From Thermoleptolyngbya sp046719575 (GTDB taxonomy: Bacteria; Cyanobacteriota; Cyanobacteriia; Elainellales; Elainellaceae): a stretch of DNA of 64,000 bases. The notes under the pieces were generated by a model, which did not search any database, had not been told where the DNA came from, and was given only the letters and a program-made list of their open reading frames with translations. Location: contig JBDNCP010000002.1 in the NCBI GenBank assembly GCA_046719575.1, forward strand, positions 12,568 through 76,567. The letters are read 5' to 3'. Of this stretch, positions 27,405 to 35,061 are shown one piece after another. Position 1 is the stretch's first letter, and each line of letters opens with the position of its first letter. The translations under genes and the position numbers were made by a program.

Positions 27405-27901
27405 TCTGCCTGTTGAAAAATCTATTGAAAAATCTTGTGTGCAATCTTGGGTAGGAACGAGCCGCCATGAGCAAGCCTCATGAGCAAGCATACGAACCAG
27501 CAGCGCCAGCTACCTGAGAACTGCCACCAACTGACTGGCGCAATGCTCAAGTGTTTCCATTCTACGAGTCGTCTGGCAGCCGCGTCTCCAGACTCCGGTT
27601 TTGAGAGTCATTTAAGCGCTATAAGTCTCTCGATATCAGGCTTTGGTCATTGCTGCCGACTCTCAAATTTCAGCCCGCACACAGAATAGATCTGCTAAGA
27701 TGCAGATTCGCGGCATGATATCCGGTCTGGGTGCCGCGCTGGGCAATTCTTTAACGCAACTGGCTTCAAAGTAGGTTGCAGACTCAAACTGGCTGGCTCA
27801 AAGCAGTTTGTCAGGAATCGGGCCTAACAATTGACCCTTTCTCGCTCTGCGGCAGGCCGGCGTTTCAAACGGCGCAGAGTGACCCTACTTCTGGAGTTTT
27901 A
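27405..27901. other. Intergenic region between arsR and helicase, with a leader hairpin
   Basis: Divergent promoters for arsR and the helicase must lie here. Near the helicase start, CTCTGCG (27845-27851) pairs with CGCAGAG (27873-27879), and GTTT pairs with AAAC inside, giving a structured 5' leader 23 bases before the ATG. Open frames here (for example 27480-27689, +) look non-coding. Confidence 0.5.
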
Positions 27902-29314
27902 ATGTCCTTTTCTGAACTCGGACTGACCGATGAAATCGTCCGCGCCGTAGCTGCACGCGGCTACACCACCCCTACCCCAATTCAGGCGAAAGCGATTCCC
28001 GCAGTGCTGGCTGGGCATGACCTACTCGCCAGCGCCCAAACCGGAACTGGAAAAACCGCCGGATTCACCCTGCCGATTTTGCATTTGCTGGCGGCCGCGG
28101 GGCGCAGCGCCTCCCCCGGCAAGCCCATGCCTCGCGTTCCCGTGCGATCGCTCGTCCTCACGCCCACCCGTGAACTCGCCGCCCAGGTCGAAGAAAGCAT
28201 CCGCGAATATGGCCAGTATTTGCCCCTGCGCTCTACCGTCGTCTACGGCGGCGTGGGAATGCAGCCCCAGGTGCAGCGGCTGCGCGGCCGCATCGATATT
28301 CTGGTGGCCACGCCAGGGCGACTGCTGGATCATGTGCAGCAGGGTACGGTGGATTTGTCGCGGGTGGAAATCCTGGTGCTGGATGAAGCCGACCGGATGC
28401 TGGATATGGGTTTTTTGCCCGATATTCGCCGTATTCTGGCACAGTTGCCCAAGCAGCGACAAAACCTATTGTTTTCCGCTACATTTTCCAGCGAAATCAA
28501 GAAACTCGCCAGTGGCTTGCTGCATAACCCTGTCACCATTGAAGTGGCACCGCCCAACGCCACCGCCGACTTGGTGGCGCAAAAGGTGTATCCCGTCGAT
28601 CGCCATCAAAAGCGGCAACTGCTGACCCATTTGATCCAGCAAAACAACTGGTTTCAAGTCTTGGTCTTTACTCGCACCAAGCACGGTGCAGACCATCTGG
28701 TAAAGCATCTGAACAATCACCAAATTCCCGCCATGGCCATCCACGGCAACAAAAGCCAGTCTGCCCGCACCCGCGCCTTGGCTCAGTTCAAAGACGGCAG
28801 CCTGCAAGTGTTGGTGGCGACGGACATCGCCTCTCGCGGCATCGACATCAGCGAACTGCCGCACGTGATTAACTTTGAGTTGCCCAACGTGCCGGAAGAC
28901 TATGTGCATCGCATCGGGCGCACGGGGCGGGCGGGCACCGAGGGCGAGGCAGCATCGCTGGTCTGCGTGGACGAGCTAAAGCTGCTGGCGGATATCGAAA
29001 AACTGATCCGGCGATCGCTCCCCCAGGAAGTCGTCCCCGGTTTTGAACCTGATCTCAACGCCAAGCCAGAACCCATCCCCAACGGGCGCAACCGTCAGTC
29101 TGGCGGGCGCGGGCGATCGGTTGGCGGGGCGGGCGGTGGGGCCTCGCGCCAGCATTCTGGGCATGGGCCGGGTCGTGCTGCTGCGAAAACGGCATCACCG
29201 GGCCGGGGCGATCGCCCCAAACCCAGTAGTAAAACAGACAGCACTGACCCCGGCCGCCGCTCTCGTCCTGGCTCCACGGGTTCCCGTCGCTCTGCCCGCC
29301 GCCCCGCCAACTAG
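27902..29314 (+). CDS. DEAD-box ATP-dependent RNA helicase
   Basis: A 470-residue helicase with all main motifs: Q motif (PTPIQ), Walker A AQTGTGKT (45-52), DEAD in LVLDEADRMLD, SAT in FSATFS and HRIGRTGRAG. A Gly/Arg/Ser-rich tail (about 390-470) would bind RNA. It unwinds RNA duplexes in ribosome assembly, decay or cold response; it resembles RhlE/CrhR types. The ATG at 27902 begins the family sequence MSFSELGL; an upstream TTG frame from 27776 is rejected because it runs through the leader hairpin. Confidence 0.95.
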   Translation: MSFSELGLTDEIVRAVAARGYTTPTPIQAKAIPAVLAGHDLLASAQTGTGKTAGFTLPILHLLAAAGRSASPGKPMPRVPVRSLVLTPTRELAAQVEESIREYGQYLPLRSTVVYGGVGMQPQVQRLRGRIDILVATPGRLLDHVQQGTVDLSRVEILVLDEADRMLDMGFLPDIRRILAQLPKQRQNLLFSATFSSEIKKLASGLLHNPVTIEVAPPNATADLVAQKVYPVDRHQKRQLLTHLIQQNNWFQVLVFTRTKHGADHLVKHLNNHQIPAMAIHGNKSQSARTRALAQFKDGSLQVLVATDIASRGIDISELPHVINFELPNVPEDYVHRIGRTGRAGTEGEAASLVCVDELKLLADIEKLIRRSLPQEVVPGFEPDLNAKPEPIPNGRNRQSGGRGRSVGGAGGGASRQHSGHGPGRAAAKTASPGRGDRPKPSSKTDSTDPGRRSRPGSTGSRRSARRPAN

Positions 29315-29317
29315 CAC

Positions 29318-29407
29318 AGGACTTACGCACCTGCGATGAATTTTTTGGATTTCGGACTATTTCTCGCGGGCGCAGCCCGCGAGAAATAGTCCAACTGCGT
29401 AAGCCCT
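29318..29407. mobile_element. Small TIR-bounded hairpin element, copy 1
   Basis: GGACTTACGCA (29319-29329) and TGCGTAAGCCC (29396-29406) are near-perfect terminal inverted repeats. Between them lies a perfect 18-bp hairpin, 29354-29371 pairing with 29375-29392 around a GCA loop. A second copy is at 56259-56360. No coding capacity. It lies between convergent genes and may also act as a terminator. Confidence 0.75.
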
Positions 29408-29438
29408 ATAGCACCGAGATTGCCAGTCATTCAGGAGA

Positions 29439-30710
29439 TCATAAATAATTCAGCGGGTCAACGGGTTCGCCGTTTTTGCGGACTTCAAAATGCAGGTGCG
29501 GCCCGGTGGAAAAGCCTGTAGAGCCAACAGCGGCGATCGCCTCTCCCCGGCTCACTGCTTGCCCTTCAGACACATACACCCGGCTGGCATGGGCATAGAG
29601 CGTGGTAATACCGTTGCCGTGATCCACGATTACCGATCGCCCGTAGCCGCCATACCAGCCGGAATAAATCACTACGCCGTTATTTGCGGCGCGGATGGGC
29701 GTGCCCGTCGGCGCACCAAAGTCGATGCCCGCGTGAAAGCGGCGATAGCCCAAAATCGGATGCACGCGGTAGCCAAAGCCGCTGGTCAGCCGTCCGTCGG
29801 CGGGAATGCTCATAATACCGTTGCCGCGAATCACAATCCGGCTGCGCGAGGCGGCGGCGAGGCGCTGGCGAATCAGGTTTGCCAGACTAGCGGAATCTCG
29901 CGCTAGCTGCTCCTCGGCTTCTTCTAGCGCCTGCTGATCTTGCTTGAGCCGAGTAATCAGCTCCTCTTGGGTTAAGGCTTGCTGCTGATATTCCGCTTTT
30001 TGAGACTGGAGTTCTTGAGTAAGCAGGGCGATCTCATTTTTCTGGCGCTCGACAGCGCGATGCCGAGCTACTAGCTCATCCGATTGTCGCTTGAGATCAA
30101 CCAAAAACTGGTTATCTGCCTGATAAACTCGCCGGAGCTGGTAGCGCTTTTCTAAAAATTCGTTCAGGTTCTGGCTTTGCAGCAATACCGCCCAACCGCT
30201 GCTGTCTTTTTGCCGCTGCAAAAAACGGAGCCGCGCCACTGTGGCAAACTGCTGCTGCTGATAGCGCTCCTCTGCCTTTGCCAAATCTGCCTGGAGTTGT
30301 GCCAGGCGCGTGTTGGCATCTTTGAGCTTTTTCTCGTTTTGCTGAATCTGGGCCGTCGTGGTGTTGATGCGGTCCTCCAGAGCGTCGAGCTTCTGCTGAG
30401 CCGAGTTTTCCAGATTTTCTAGCTGGTTGCGTTGCTGGTTCAGGGTCGAGCGCTTTTGCTCAACCTGCTGCCGCTGCTGTCGGAGCGTGTCTATGGAAGG
30501 GGAGGCCTGGGCGATGAGCGCTGGTGGGGCGATCGCCCTCGATTGCAACCCCAATTGCGTGACTGATTGCGTGACTGATTGCGCGATCGCCCGCGTCCCC
30601 ACACTCCCCAACAGCAGCACCAACAGCAGCAGCGCTAGCCCCGCAGAAGGGATGCCAGCGCGACGCTGCCAAAAGCGATTAAGACGATTCCAGACCCTCG
30701 ATTGACCCAC
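29439..30710 (-). CDS. M23-family murein endopeptidase with EnvC-like coiled coil
   Basis: A 423-residue exported protein: signal peptide (hydrophobic ALLLLVLLLGSVGTRAIAQS, about 25-45), long coiled coil (about 75-285) and C-terminal LytM/M23 domain with HAGIDFG and HLHFEV, the zinc ligands. Both ligand sets are intact, so unlike E. coli EnvC it may be catalytically active on peptidoglycan. It probably works in cell separation. The GTG start (30710) gives a 76-bp overlap with the lysE gene upstream; no better internal start preserves the signal peptide. Confidence 0.92.
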   Translation of the reverse strand: MGQSRVWNRLNRFWQRRAGIPSAGLALLLLVLLLGSVGTRAIAQSVTQSVTQLGLQSRAIAPPALIAQASPSIDTLRQQRQQVEQKRSTLNQQRNQLENLENSAQQKLDALEDRINTTTAQIQQNEKKLKDANTRLAQLQADLAKAEERYQQQQFATVARLRFLQRQKDSSGWAVLLQSQNLNEFLEKRYQLRRVYQADNQFLVDLKRQSDELVARHRAVERQKNEIALLTQELQSQKAEYQQQALTQEELITRLKQDQQALEEAEEQLARDSASLANLIRQRLAAASRSRIVIRGNGIMSIPADGRLTSGFGYRVHPILGYRRFHAGIDFGAPTGTPIRAANNGVVIYSGWYGGYGRSVIVDHGNGITTLYAHASRVYVSEGQAVSRGEAIAAVGSTGFSTGPHLHFEVRKNGEPVDPLNYL

Positions 30711-31270
30711 CGTAAGCTGTTTGTTTTAGAAAAGGATGCTCGAAACAGACTGACACCGCCGCTCAAGAGCAGCCACCATAGCGCTGACCCCAAAAACACA
30801 CCCAGCACCGTAATACTTGCTGCCAGCGGGTCGCCACTAGAATTCGCCAACCCCAGCCCTGCAAACACCGCCGCAAAGGACATGATAGTTGCTGGATTAG
30901 TCAGCGTTAACAAAATTGTCGAAAGGTAGGCACCCCATAGCCCGATGTTGCGAATCTGGCTGTCTGTCCGAGCGGCCTCTGTCGCTGGCTGGGTGCGAAA
31001 AGTCTGCACACCCAGATAAATCAGAAACAGGCCGCCGATCAGGCGAAACCATCCGGCTTGACCAATCAGGATAGCAGAGATCAGGGTCAATCCATACGCG
31101 GCGATCGCCCCATATATAGCGTCGGCAGTGGCCGCGCCCAGCCCCGACAGCAGTCCTGCCAGTTGCCCATACGCCAGCGTCCGTCGGATGCACAGCACAC
31201 CAATCGGGCCAACCGGAGCAGCAATCGAGAACCCTATTAGTAGACCACGGGCGAAGAGGGAGGCGTTCAT
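30635..31270 (-). CDS. LysE-family amino-acid exporter
   Basis: A 211-residue protein with about six hydrophobic segments. The N-terminus GFSIAAPVGPIGVLCIRRTL is the LysE/RhtB signature, and TLTNPATIMSFAAVF is a second family hallmark. These transporters export amino acids or homoserine lactones. An Lrp/AsnC regulator is encoded just upstream on the same strand, the usual pairing. Its last 25 codons overlap the start of the M23 peptidase gene. Confidence 0.9.
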   Translation of the reverse strand: MNASLFARGLLIGFSIAAPVGPIGVLCIRRTLAYGQLAGLLSGLGAATADAIYGAIAAYGLTLISAILIGQAGWFRLIGGLFLIYLGVQTFRTQPATEAARTDSQIRNIGLWGAYLSTILLTLTNPATIMSFAAVFAGLGLANSSGDPLAASITVLGVFLGSALWWLLLSGGVSLFRASFSKTNSLRWVNRGSGIVLIAFGSVALASLLRG

Positions 31271-31342
31271 GAGGGGGGGGAGGGAAAAAACGAAAAACGA
31301 AAAACGAAAAGAGAAAAGGGAAAGCGGGTATTGGTCAGGATT

Positions 31343-31440
31343 TCTTCGTTCTTCCGTCTTCGTTCTTCTGTCTTCGTTCTTCCGTCTTCGTTCTTCTGTC
31401 TTCGTTCTTCCGTCTTCGTTCTTCTATCTTCGTTCTTCCG
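31343..31440. repeat. Seven tandem 14-bp repeats TCTTCGTTCTTC(C/T)G
   Basis: Seven head-to-tail units of 14 bp alternate between CCG and CTG (once CTA) at the end, so the true period is 28 bp. They lie between the Lrp and lysE genes. The same unit family occurs at 16393 and 15812. Confidence 0.95.
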
Positions 31441-31451
31441 CCTTCCCTCCA

Positions 31452-31910
31452 TCACTCCCCAACGGGCAGCACGCTCGTCTCTTTTACGGTAGACAGCACG
31501 ATCGTGGTGCGGGTGCGGAGGATGCCAGGGAGGCTTTTGAGTTCATCACTGACGAGGCGTTCCAGGTCTTTGGTGTGCTGACAGCGGACTTTCAGCCAGT
31601 AGTCGTCGTCTCCGGCAATGTGGTGACATTCCTGCACTTCGGCAAGCTGGTGGACTTTTTCCAGGAATGGGGCGCGGTGTTCGGGGCGCTCTAGCGTAAC
31701 GGCGATGAAGGCGGTGAGGTGGCAGCCCGCCGCTTCCGGATCGACCCGCGCCGTGTAGCCCAAAATTACGCCACGCTCCTCTAGCCGCCGGACGCGATCG
31801 CCCGCCGCTGGGGCCGACAGTTGCAGCACGGTCGCCAGCTCAGCCCAGGTCATGCGGCCGTTCTGCATCAAGTGCTGAATCACTTTTGAATCAATGTCGT
31901 CTAGGCTCAT
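31452..31910 (-). CDS. Lrp/AsnC-family transcriptional regulator
   Basis: A 152-residue regulator: N-terminal helix-turn-helix (TWAELATVLQLSAPAAGDRVRRLEE region, about 20-45) and a C-terminal RAM/ligand-binding domain with HHIAGDDDYWLKVRC, typical for amino-acid sensing. It likely controls the downstream lysE gene in response to an amino acid. The 14-bp repeat array lies between the two genes. Confidence 0.93.
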   Translation of the reverse strand: MSLDDIDSKVIQHLMQNGRMTWAELATVLQLSAPAAGDRVRRLEERGVILGYTARVDPEAAGCHLTAFIAVTLERPEHRAPFLEKVHQLAEVQECHHIAGDDDYWLKVRCQHTKDLERLVSDELKSLPGILRTRTTIVLSTVKETSVLPVGE

Positions 31911-32257
31911 GAAGTTAATATAGCAAGATTTTTTGGATCAAAACCTTTTTTTATTAGGTTTTTATGGCAAATAGTTTTGATGTCAGCGCGAAATTTTCCT
32001 GGTTGCCGTTTGCTTTCCCACGCTGGGGAACTTGTCTGCGTCCGGCAACCGTCCTCTATAGCTGGAGACATCTGTTCTCCAAGCCTGGAAGGTTGGGGGG
32101 CTAGCCTTCCAGGCAAAAAATTTGTACAACCTGAAGTTCGCTGGGCTAGAAGCTTGCAGCGCGTCTATGGCAAGACTTGTCGTTAGAATGAAAGAGCAAT
32201 CGCTTCCGTTCTTTTTGCAAGAATTTCTCTATCCATTGCCCTTTCTAGCCTGCCGTC
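31911..32257. other. Intergenic region with nested inverted repeats
   Basis: GGTTGCCG (32001-32008) pairs with CGGCAACC (32043-32050) around an inner TTCCC/GGGAA stem. GCCTGGAAGG (32083-32092) pairs with CCTTCCAGGC (32105-32114). No open frame is convincing. This could be a small structured RNA or the leader of the M48 gene. I do not recognise an RNA family. Confidence 0.4.
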
Positions 32258-33133
32258 ATGTCTGCCAAAACCCAGCTTATCGGTCTGCAATCTGCCCACT
32301 TTCGCCACCCGCTTGACTTGCAAGCAACGCAGGCATTGCAGCAGCTTCCGGGGCTGGATCTGGCGATTCGCGGGCTGATGGGGCCAGTAGCGGAGCAGTT
32401 TTTTCAGCTTGAGAACCTGGCATCGGGCATTTTGGTGAGCGATCGCCAACTCCCCCAGCTTCACGGGCTGTTGCTAGAGGCGTGCAAGATTCTCGATCTG
32501 GAGCCGCCCCAACTCTACGTGCGGCAAAACCCCACGCCCAACGCCTACACCTTTGCCATGCGCGGCAAGCAGCCCTTTGTGGTGATTCACACCTCACTGA
32601 TTGACCTGCTCACACCAGAGGAAATTCAGGCGGTGATTGCCCACGAACTGGGACATCTAAAGTGCGAACACAGCGTTTATCTGACGATGGCGAATATTGC
32701 GGTGTTGGCGGCGGGGCAGTTGGGGCTGCCGCTGGGGCCGCTGGTGGCGCAGGGCTTGCAAGAGCGGCTGCTAGAGTGGGTGCGCTGTGCCGAGTTTACG
32801 TGCGATCGCGCTGCGCTGCTGGTGGCCCAAGATGCCCGCGTGGTGGCATCGGTGCTGATGAAGCTGACGGGCGGCTCTCCTGCCCTGGCCAGCCAGCTAA
32901 ATCTGGACGCATTTTTGGAGCAGGCCCGCGCCTACGACGACCTCAGCCTCAGCGAAATGGGCAAAATGCTCCGCGAAACCCAGACCGCCCAGCGCACACA
33001 TCCGGTTCCGGTACTGCGGGCCCGAGAAATCGATCGCTGGGCCAGCAGCCAAGAATATGAAAAGCTGTTGCATCAGCGCCCAATCCCGTATAATGAAAAA
33101 GCTAAATCTCAGGGCGGGTGGCGAAACTGGTAG
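32258..33133 (+). CDS. M48-family zinc metalloprotease
   Basis: A 291-residue HtpX/Ste24-like protease with the zinc motif HELGH (129-133) and the third ligand E179 in EFTCDRAALL. The membrane helices of HtpX are weak or missing (one modest hydrophobic stretch, 143-165), as in cyanobacterial soluble M48 proteins. Its final codons run into the tRNA-Leu gene: the TAG stop (33131-33133) is the TAG of the tRNA D-loop. The promoter of the tRNA lies inside this gene. Confidence 0.9.
   Translation: MSAKTQLIGLQSAHFRHPLDLQATQALQQLPGLDLAIRGLMGPVAEQFFQLENLASGILVSDRQLPQLHGLLLEACKILDLEPPQLYVRQNPTPNAYTFAMRGKQPFVVIHTSLIDLLTPEEIQAVIAHELGHLKCEHSVYLTMANIAVLAAGQLGLPLGPLVAQGLQERLLEWVRCAEFTCDRAALLVAQDARVVASVLMKLTGGSPALASQLNLDAFLEQARAYDDLSLSEMGKMLRETQTAQRTHPVPVLRAREIDRWASSQEYEKLLHQRPIPYNEKAKSQGGWRNW
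33068..33094 (+). promoter_or_regulatory. Candidate tRNA-Leu promoter inside the M48 gene
   Basis: TTGCAT (33068-33073) and TATAAT (33089-33094), 15 bp apart, resemble -35 and -10 boxes. The -10 ends 17 bases before the tRNA 5' end. Both boxes are within the protease coding sequence. Confidence 0.55.
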
Positions 33134-33193
33134 ACGCACCACACTCAAAATGTGGCACCTTCGGGTATGCGAGTTCGATTCTCGCCCCGCCCA
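33112..33193 (+). tRNA. tRNA-Leu (anticodon CAA)
   Basis: Acceptor stem GGGCGGG/CCCGCCC, D arm GCG-AAACTGGTAGA-CGC, anticodon stem CCACA/TGTGG with loop CTCAAAA (anticodon CAA), a long variable arm and T arm GCGAG-TTCGATT-CTCGC. The long variable arm fits leucine. CCA is not encoded. It overlaps the 3' end of the M48 gene by 22 bp. Confidence 0.95.
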
Positions 33194-33345
33194 TTTTCAA
33201 AAAGCTGGTTCGTTAGACGGCTTATCTTTACTCATTTTTGACTAGCCTGAGCGCGGCTCACGCGGCTTGGGCTTTTGAACTGCAAAATTTTCCCCGTCCT
33301 GATTCGATACACTGGAGGACAAGCGGTGAAATTTAAGGCTGACTC

Positions 33346-33643
33346 ATGGTTGACGCGCTGCCATCTTCGCCAAACCTGATCACGGATGTCTGGGTGTCCG
33401 CGACTTGGGAGATGTTTTTGGCAAGCGGCGATCGCCCAGAGGCTGAAAACGTCCAGCGCTATTACGATGCGGGCTGGGTGAGAAGCGAAACCATGCCCAC
33501 GAAGTTAGCACATGGGCAAGATAATTTGATCACGGGCGATCGCAGAAGAAGCGCTGTGCTGCGGCCAAGCTGAGGATCACAGTGCAGTGAATCGATGGCT
33601 GATGCGCCAGTTTCACGAAATGGAACGCTCAACGGAACGCTAA
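33346..33643 (+). pseudogene. Degenerate Uma2-family gene
   Basis: The frame from 33346 encodes an Uma2-type N-terminus (VWVSATWEMFLASGDRPE, then YYDAGWVRSE) and then goes out of frame near a HIP1 site at 33537. A second frame ending at 33643 encodes EDHSAVNRWLMRQF, like an Uma2 C-terminus. The central nuclease region is missing, so an internal deletion with frameshift is likely. An intact Uma2 gene follows at 33678. Confidence 0.6.
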
Positions 33644-33677
33644 GTGTAAGCTTGTAGAACGCCTGCGAGAAAGCGCT

Positions 33678-34271
33678 ATGACCCAAGCCAAGGCAAAGTT
33701 TGCGACCTTTGAAGAATACCTCGCCTATAGCGATGTAGCGCCGATGGAAGGGCGCTATGAGTTAATTGATGGGGAGTTGGTCGAGTTGCCACCAGAATCG
33801 AGGCTCAATAGCACAATCGCCGTGCGAATTTTGCTGGCCCTTATCGCGGCAGGAATTTCAGTTGATCTGGTTCATCCTGGAAAATGCGAGATTCAGGTAC
33901 CCGTGCTGCAACCCAAAGACGCGGCCAATCGCTACCCCGATTTAGTGGTACTGCGCCCCGAACATCTGGCGCTGACCCAGCGACGGCTGACGATTACGCT
34001 GGAGATGCCGCCGCCGCGCCTGGTGGTGGAAGTGGTCAGCTCTGGCAAGCCCAACCGCGATCGCGATTATGTGCGAAAGCGGGCCCAGTACGCAGCGGTG
34101 GGCATTCCCGAATATTGGCTGATCGACCCGGCAGCGCAGACGGTAGTGGTGCTGTCGCTAGAGGGGGCGGACTATCGAGAAGTCGGCACGTTTGGCGTGG
34201 GCGGGGCGATCGCCTCTGTCGAGTTTCCAGACCTGGCGATCGCCGTCGATCAGCTTTTTTCTCAAGACTAG
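33678..34271 (+). CDS. Uma2-family endonuclease-like protein
   Basis: A 197-residue member of the Uma2 family (restriction-endonuclease-like PD-(D/E)xK fold), very common in cyanobacteria. It shows ATFEEYLAYSD and YELIDGELVELPPE at the N-terminus, NRYPDLVVLRPEHL (catalytic D), and VVEVVSSGKPNRDRDYVRKR (E-x-K-like). The biological role of Uma2 proteins is unsettled. Length and motifs look intact. Confidence 0.9.
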   Translation: MTQAKAKFATFEEYLAYSDVAPMEGRYELIDGELVELPPESRLNSTIAVRILLALIAAGISVDLVHPGKCEIQVPVLQPKDAANRYPDLVVLRPEHLALTQRRLTITLEMPPPRLVVEVVSSGKPNRDRDYVRKRAQYAAVGIPEYWLIDPAAQTVVVLSLEGADYREVGTFGVGGAIASVEFPDLAIAVDQLFSQD

Positions 34272-34454
34272 GCGCTTTGAGAAAGGCGCTTTGAGAAAGG
34301 CGCTCTTGTCAGCGTTTGTTAACTTATTTGGTGTCAATGGGCCGTAGTGGCTGAATTTTGTAAAAATGAATACAGAAATAGTTTTCTCTTTTCCTGCTTC
34401 CGGGAAAGGGGAAGGTTTTTGCGTCCTATGCTGCCTTAAGCCGGAGAACACACC

Positions 34455-34700
34455 ATGTCCTTTTACCCAACCGCTGCTGCACGCCCCACGGTGGCTCTGG
34501 AGCAGGCGATCGCCCAGGGCTGGAGTCCGGTTTGCCAAATCACCTACAACCGCGATGCGTGGGTAACGCTGCTGCAACCGCTCAGCGACTACAGCTTCAA
34601 TGAGGCCAAGCTGCTGTGTGAGGACTTGTTGGGTCGGTGGGTGGCGTGGGTACCCGATCATGGCGAAGTCATTTTGGACAGGAGCGATTTTTACTGCTAG
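34455..34700 (+). CDS. Small conserved-type cyanobacterial protein, unknown function
   Basis: An 81-residue soluble protein with ordinary codon use, beginning MSFYPTAAARP and containing ITYNRDAWVTLLQPL and GRWVAWVPDHGEVIL. No known motif. It begins 184 bp after the Uma2 gene. The coherent sequence and a good start suggest a real gene. I cannot assign a function. Confidence 0.55.
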   Translation: MSFYPTAAARPTVALEQAIAQGWSPVCQITYNRDAWVTLLQPLSDYSFNEAKLLCEDLLGRWVAWVPDHGEVILDRSDFYC

Positions 34701-34762
34701 GGCGATCGCCGTTTTGGGGGAACCGTTTGGCCTGGCAACGTGGACTGTTCTGAAAATTGGCG

Positions 34763-35011
34763 ATGAATTGGGCAATGAATAGCGATTCTGTGATCGACTG
34801 GGATGAAATGTTTGAGTATCTACCGGGCACGGTGGTAGAACTCAAGGAAAAACCCGGCGCTGTGTATCAAATCGAATCCTACGAGGCGCTGATGGTGCCA
34901 CCGATCTGGCTGGTGGGCGACCCGCGTCCGCGCTATCCCAGCGATTTAAGGATCGTGTCGCGGCGAGAGATTCGGGTTTGCGAACTGGAGCTACAGCCGA
35001 TGCTGGGGTAA
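34763..35011 (+). CDS. Small hypothetical protein
   Basis: An 82-residue acidic protein (FEYLPGTVVELKEKPGAVYQ, then VGDPRPRYPSDLRIVSRRE) without a recognised domain. An ATG at 34775 is an equally good start. It follows the previous small gene by about 60 bp, perhaps one transcript. It lies upstream of and convergent with dusB. Confidence 0.5.
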   Translation: MNWAMNSDSVIDWDEMFEYLPGTVVELKEKPGAVYQIESYEALMVPPIWLVGDPRPRYPSDLRIVSRREIRVCELELQPMLG

Positions 35012-35061
35012 AACGCACGGCGCTCCGTTCAAAAAAATTTACATCTGAGGCTTGACGATGC

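Noticed and set aside
27480..27689. Possible small gene between arsR and the helicase
   Set aside because: No start signal and no protein-like pattern; it lies in a probable promoter region.
31343..31440. CRISPR array
   Set aside because: Units are only 14 bp and directly contiguous; there are no spacers and no cas genes.
33112..33193. Integration site at tRNA-Leu
   Set aside because: No integrase gene and no repeat of the tRNA 3' end was found downstream in the window.
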